From: Polychytrium aggregatum
Lineage: Eukaryota > Chytridiomycota > Chytridiomycetes > Polychytriales
Assembly: GCF_025602895.1 (NCBI RefSeq)
Contig: NW_026516286.1
Location: forward strand, 124,001 to 188,000
DNA: 64,000 bases
Direction: 5' to 3'
The translations under genes and the position numbers were made by a program. The notes under the pieces were generated by a model. That model worked only from the letters and a program-made list of their open reading frames with translations. It made no database searches and was not told the origin of the DNA. Shown here piece by piece: positions 61,356-64,000 of this stretch (its first letter is position 1; each line of letters begins with the position of its first letter).

Positions 61356-63655
61356 TGTGCGTGGGTCCTGGTCAAGTCGATCCCGGATCCGTGTCGAGCC
61401 AGGTTCTTGCACTTGCGGTATCCGAACCTGAAGTGGCCTGGGAGAGCACCGAGTCGCCATCGGACCATGAACATGAGCATGACCATGGATCCTTGGTACC
61501 CGCGAGCCTCCCAGAGTCCCGACATCTTGGTCGACGGGGTGCAGGCGGCGGTGAGCTGCTTGGAGCGGTCGAAGCCGTTCTTCATGTGGTCCTCGAAGAT
61601 GAGGGTCTTGATCGGGACGGGCTGGGGTCGGGGCGGTCCGGGCGGCGGCGGCTGGTGTCGGGTCTTGCCTCGGTAGATCTCCGTGGCCGTGAGGGAGTGG
61701 TCGGCCTCTTGTCGGCGGACCACCATGGCCCAGTGCGGATCGGCTCGGACTCCTTGGCCGAGGAACTGGTCGGGGTGGTAGGGCGCAATGATCTTGTTGC
61801 GCAGGATCATCGACAGCATCTTGTCGCCGTCAGAGACTTGGTCGTCCCAGCGGGCCCAGTTCTGCAGGGCCAGCATCTTGACACGGACGGACATCTTGGG
61901 GAGGCCGCAGTTGAGGTGCATGGCACCGACGGGAGTGCCGGGGCCGACGCGGAACATGGTGCGGAGGGCCGTCATCTGGGCGTCGTCGAGGCGGTCGCGC
62001 AGAGCCGGGTCCGGGATGTCCATGGCCATCCCGTATTCGAGGGTCGGCCGCACAAAGGTCTTGTAGACCTGGGTGATGGTCTTGGCCGAGACCTTGCCGA
62101 GGGTGATGCCAAGTCCAACCACGGTGTCGGTGACCATGTGGACCTTGCGGAGGAGCTTGTCGAACTGGAGGTCCGGGCGGAATCCGTCAATGTCGACCAT
62201 GACACCGAGGTAGCGGAACTGGAGGACCTTGGGCAGCTCGGTGCCGTACAGCTTGGCGGGATGGAGCTGGTCGACGTTGCAGGCCGAGTACAGCACCTCG
62301 CACTTGGGAGGCGAGAAGCGGTAGCGATTGTCGACACTGTGACGCTCACAGATGTCCAGCATGGCCTGGGTGCGGCCAGCCGGACAGATGAGGACACCAT
62401 CGTCGGCAAACCAGAGCGAGTTGACCCGGAGACGGTGGTGGCGACTGGAGGCAAGCACAAGTCCGTCCTCGGCTCGGAGCAGTCCAGGCAGGTCGTCAAT
62501 GTGGGCACTGAACAGAAGGGGACTCAGGACCGAGCCTTGGATGAGACCCTTCTGCAGCCACACAGGCTGTGACGTGCGGCCCTTGCTGGCGACGCGGACA
62601 AGAGTGCGGTCGAACATGGCCCTGAGGACCCCGACGGCGACCGGACCAGCACCTCGGGCGGCGATCTTGTCCCAGAGGCGCTCCCGCCAGACAGTGTCGT
62701 AGGCGGCCTTGATGTCGAGGAAGACCAGGCTGTACTCGTCGTCGCAGATCTTGTTCATGCGGACAAGAGCGTCGAGCGAGTACACCTGGTCGAGGGTGCC
62801 TCGGTCCGGGCGGAAGCCTCCCTGGGCAATGTCCATGATGCCGATCTCGCGGGTGAGGAACGGCAGCAGGACTCGCTCGGCGATCTTGCGGAGGACCTGG
62901 GTCAACCCGATGGGCCGGTACATGGCCGGATCGAGGATCGAACCCTTGTTCTTGTAGACCGGGTGGATCAGGACAGTGTTCCACTCGGTCGGGACGACGG
63001 AGGCCTTGAGGGCGGCCAGCAGGATGGCCCGGAGCCAGGGAGCGACCACGGGAGCGACAGGGTGCAGCATCTCGGCCTTGATCTTGTCCGGGCCGGAGGA
63101 CTTGCGCTTGGGGGACTTGACGATGGCATCGGCCACCTCGTCCGACGACAAGCGGGGAATGGATCGATCCTCGGGGAGCAGGCGCGGAACAGTGTCCAGG
63201 GGTCTTGGGCCGACGGTCCGGTCAAAGGCGGCACCGGGGGTGTCCTGGGAGTGCGAGGAGACCTTGCCGTAGTGGACCACAAGTCGCTCGAGGGCCTCGT
63301 CCGAGTTGTCAAAGTGGAAGGCGTCGTCGAGCTCCTTGCGCTTCTTCATGGCGGCCAGGGACTTGGCGACCTCGGAAGCGTTGAGTGAGTGCAGCTTGTT
63401 CATGGCCAGGGTCTCGGCTGCTCGGCGGGACTGGACGATGAGGTTCTTTTCTTGTTTGCGGACAGCGCGGAGTTCGGCGCGCTTGTCCTCGGCGACGCGG
63501 AGGGAGAGCCCGGGCAACTTGAGCTGGTAGATGAGATCGCGGCGCCTCTCGCGAAGCTGCCGCATCTCGGGGATCAGGGCCGGGTCCTTCCAGACGGTCT
63601 TGATGGAAGCCTTGCCGATGGTGGAGTCGGCAGCGGTGGTGATCAGGGCGATCAT
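61356..63655 (-). CDS. LINE polyprotein, reverse transcriptase part
   Basis: About 766 residues before the E2 insertion. The frame is open from 63687, and the listed start (63655) is only the first in-frame ATG. The true protein should begin further upstream, with an endonuclease outside the window. RT motifs are visible: KSSGPDKIKAEML, PVYKNKGSILDPAMYRPIGL, GGFRPDRGTLDQVYSL, VFLDIKAAYDTVW, KGLIQGSVLSPLLFSAHIDD and the catalytic SLWFADDGVL, where FADD is typical of LINEs and not of LTR elements. A thumb region follows (FRYLGVMVDIDGF). There is no stop or frameshift. The clade (for example Tad-like) cannot be fixed by eye. Confidence 0.92.
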
Positions 63656-63686
63656 GATGGACCAGGCGCGGTCGATGCAGTCCTGG

Positions 63687-64000
63687 TGTAACGTCCACTA
63701 CTGGGACGTTGGGGCAAGACGGGGAGGGAGGGGGTACAAGACAAGACAGGACAGGGCAGAACAGGGCGGTGCTAGGCTACTCTAGCGGACGGGTGAGCTC
63801 GGGAAGCACTTACGTTTATTCACGATAAAACCGAACTCCAGACAAACGGGGGGAACGGGGGCAACCCGCAGGTATACCCTGCGGTGGCCTGCCTGCGGTG
63901 CGTGAAAACGCAAAGCGCAGCACAGGTCACGACCCACTGCGCCGCGCAGTACGCGCAGTACGCGCAGCACAGCGTCGGAGATACCATCTCCTACACTCCC
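63687..64000 (-). mobile_element. Partial LTR of a further Ty3/gypsy-like element (E4), cut by the window edge
   Basis: TGTAACGTCC begins exactly where the LINE frame is lost. On the minus strand it shows the same promoter layout as the E1 and E2 LTRs: TATACC from 63876, then AGTTCGG starting 39 nt later at 63837. The LTR end, the internal region and the second target duplication lie outside. The predicted duplication is CCTGG (63682-63686). Confidence 0.6.

Larger units (their letters stand above)
48796..63686 (-). mobile_element. LINE-type non-LTR retrotransposon, interrupted by nested LTR elements
   Basis: On the minus strand the element runs from 63686 (where another LTR element cuts it) to a poly(A) tail read as T12 at 48796-48807, preceded by AATAAA (complement of 48823-48828). 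Its single visible ORF is split by the E2 element at 61356/49352. Removing E2 and one TGTGC duplication restores the frame exactly. The reverse transcriptase is of LINE type. The endonuclease part should lie beyond 63687, behind the next LTR element, so its 5' end is not seen. Confidence 0.85.

Overview
The window looks like a gene-dense nuclear chromosome segment from a zoosporic early-diverging fungus (chytrid-like). The DNA is GC-rich and the genes carry many short GT-AG introns. The gene set mixes fungal-type genes (ABCC transporter, HP1 chromodomain protein, MICOS-like subunit, IF1) with genes kept only by organisms that build a flagellum: WDR35/IFT121 of the IFT-A complex and the centriole protein POC5. 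The species is inferred only at this level.

Layout. 1-1037: 3' part of a PRMT1-type arginine methyltransferase. 1411-5149: an apparently intact Tc1/mariner (IS630-like) DNA transposon that carries, besides its DD34E transposase, a full-length Fanzor, the eukaryotic TnpB relative that acts as an RNA-guided nuclease. Deleted relatives of this element lie at 5152-5748, 24452-24844 and 24893-25142, with a relic at 33488-33600. 6173-33478: host genes, namely a small membrane protein, WDR35 (minus), an F-box protein, a Dabb-domain protein (minus), a MIC12-like protein, an ATPase inhibitor with two inhibitory motifs, UXS1, HP1 (minus), POC5 (minus) and an FtsX-like ABC3 permease. 33799-36053: a secreted exordium-like protein with a long Ser/Thr-rich tail (minus). 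37303-44823: a multi-exon ABCC transporter. 45519-47932: an AIG1-like GTPase (minus).

48796-64000 is a nest of retroelements, all on the minus strand. A LINE-type element (poly(A) end at 48796) is interrupted by a Ty3/gypsy chromovirus (here E2, 49358-61355), which is itself interrupted by a second chromovirus (E1, 51323-57238). A further LTR (E4) starts at 63687 and runs off the window. Both full insertions have 5-bp target duplications and near-identical LTR pairs, and the host ORFs on either side rejoin in frame, so the insertions are recent.

The most notable signals are: (1) the transposase-Fanzor composite and its short derivatives, which all keep the right end where the guide RNA would be made; (2) a conserved -1 frameshift signal at the gag/pol junction of E1 and E2, a GGGAAAC heptamer plus an 8-nt spacer and a hairpin with compensatory changes; (3) a self-priming architecture in the LTR elements, where 11-12 nt located 39 nt downstream of the TATA box are complementary to the primer-binding site; (4) an IF1 protein with two inhibitory motifs.
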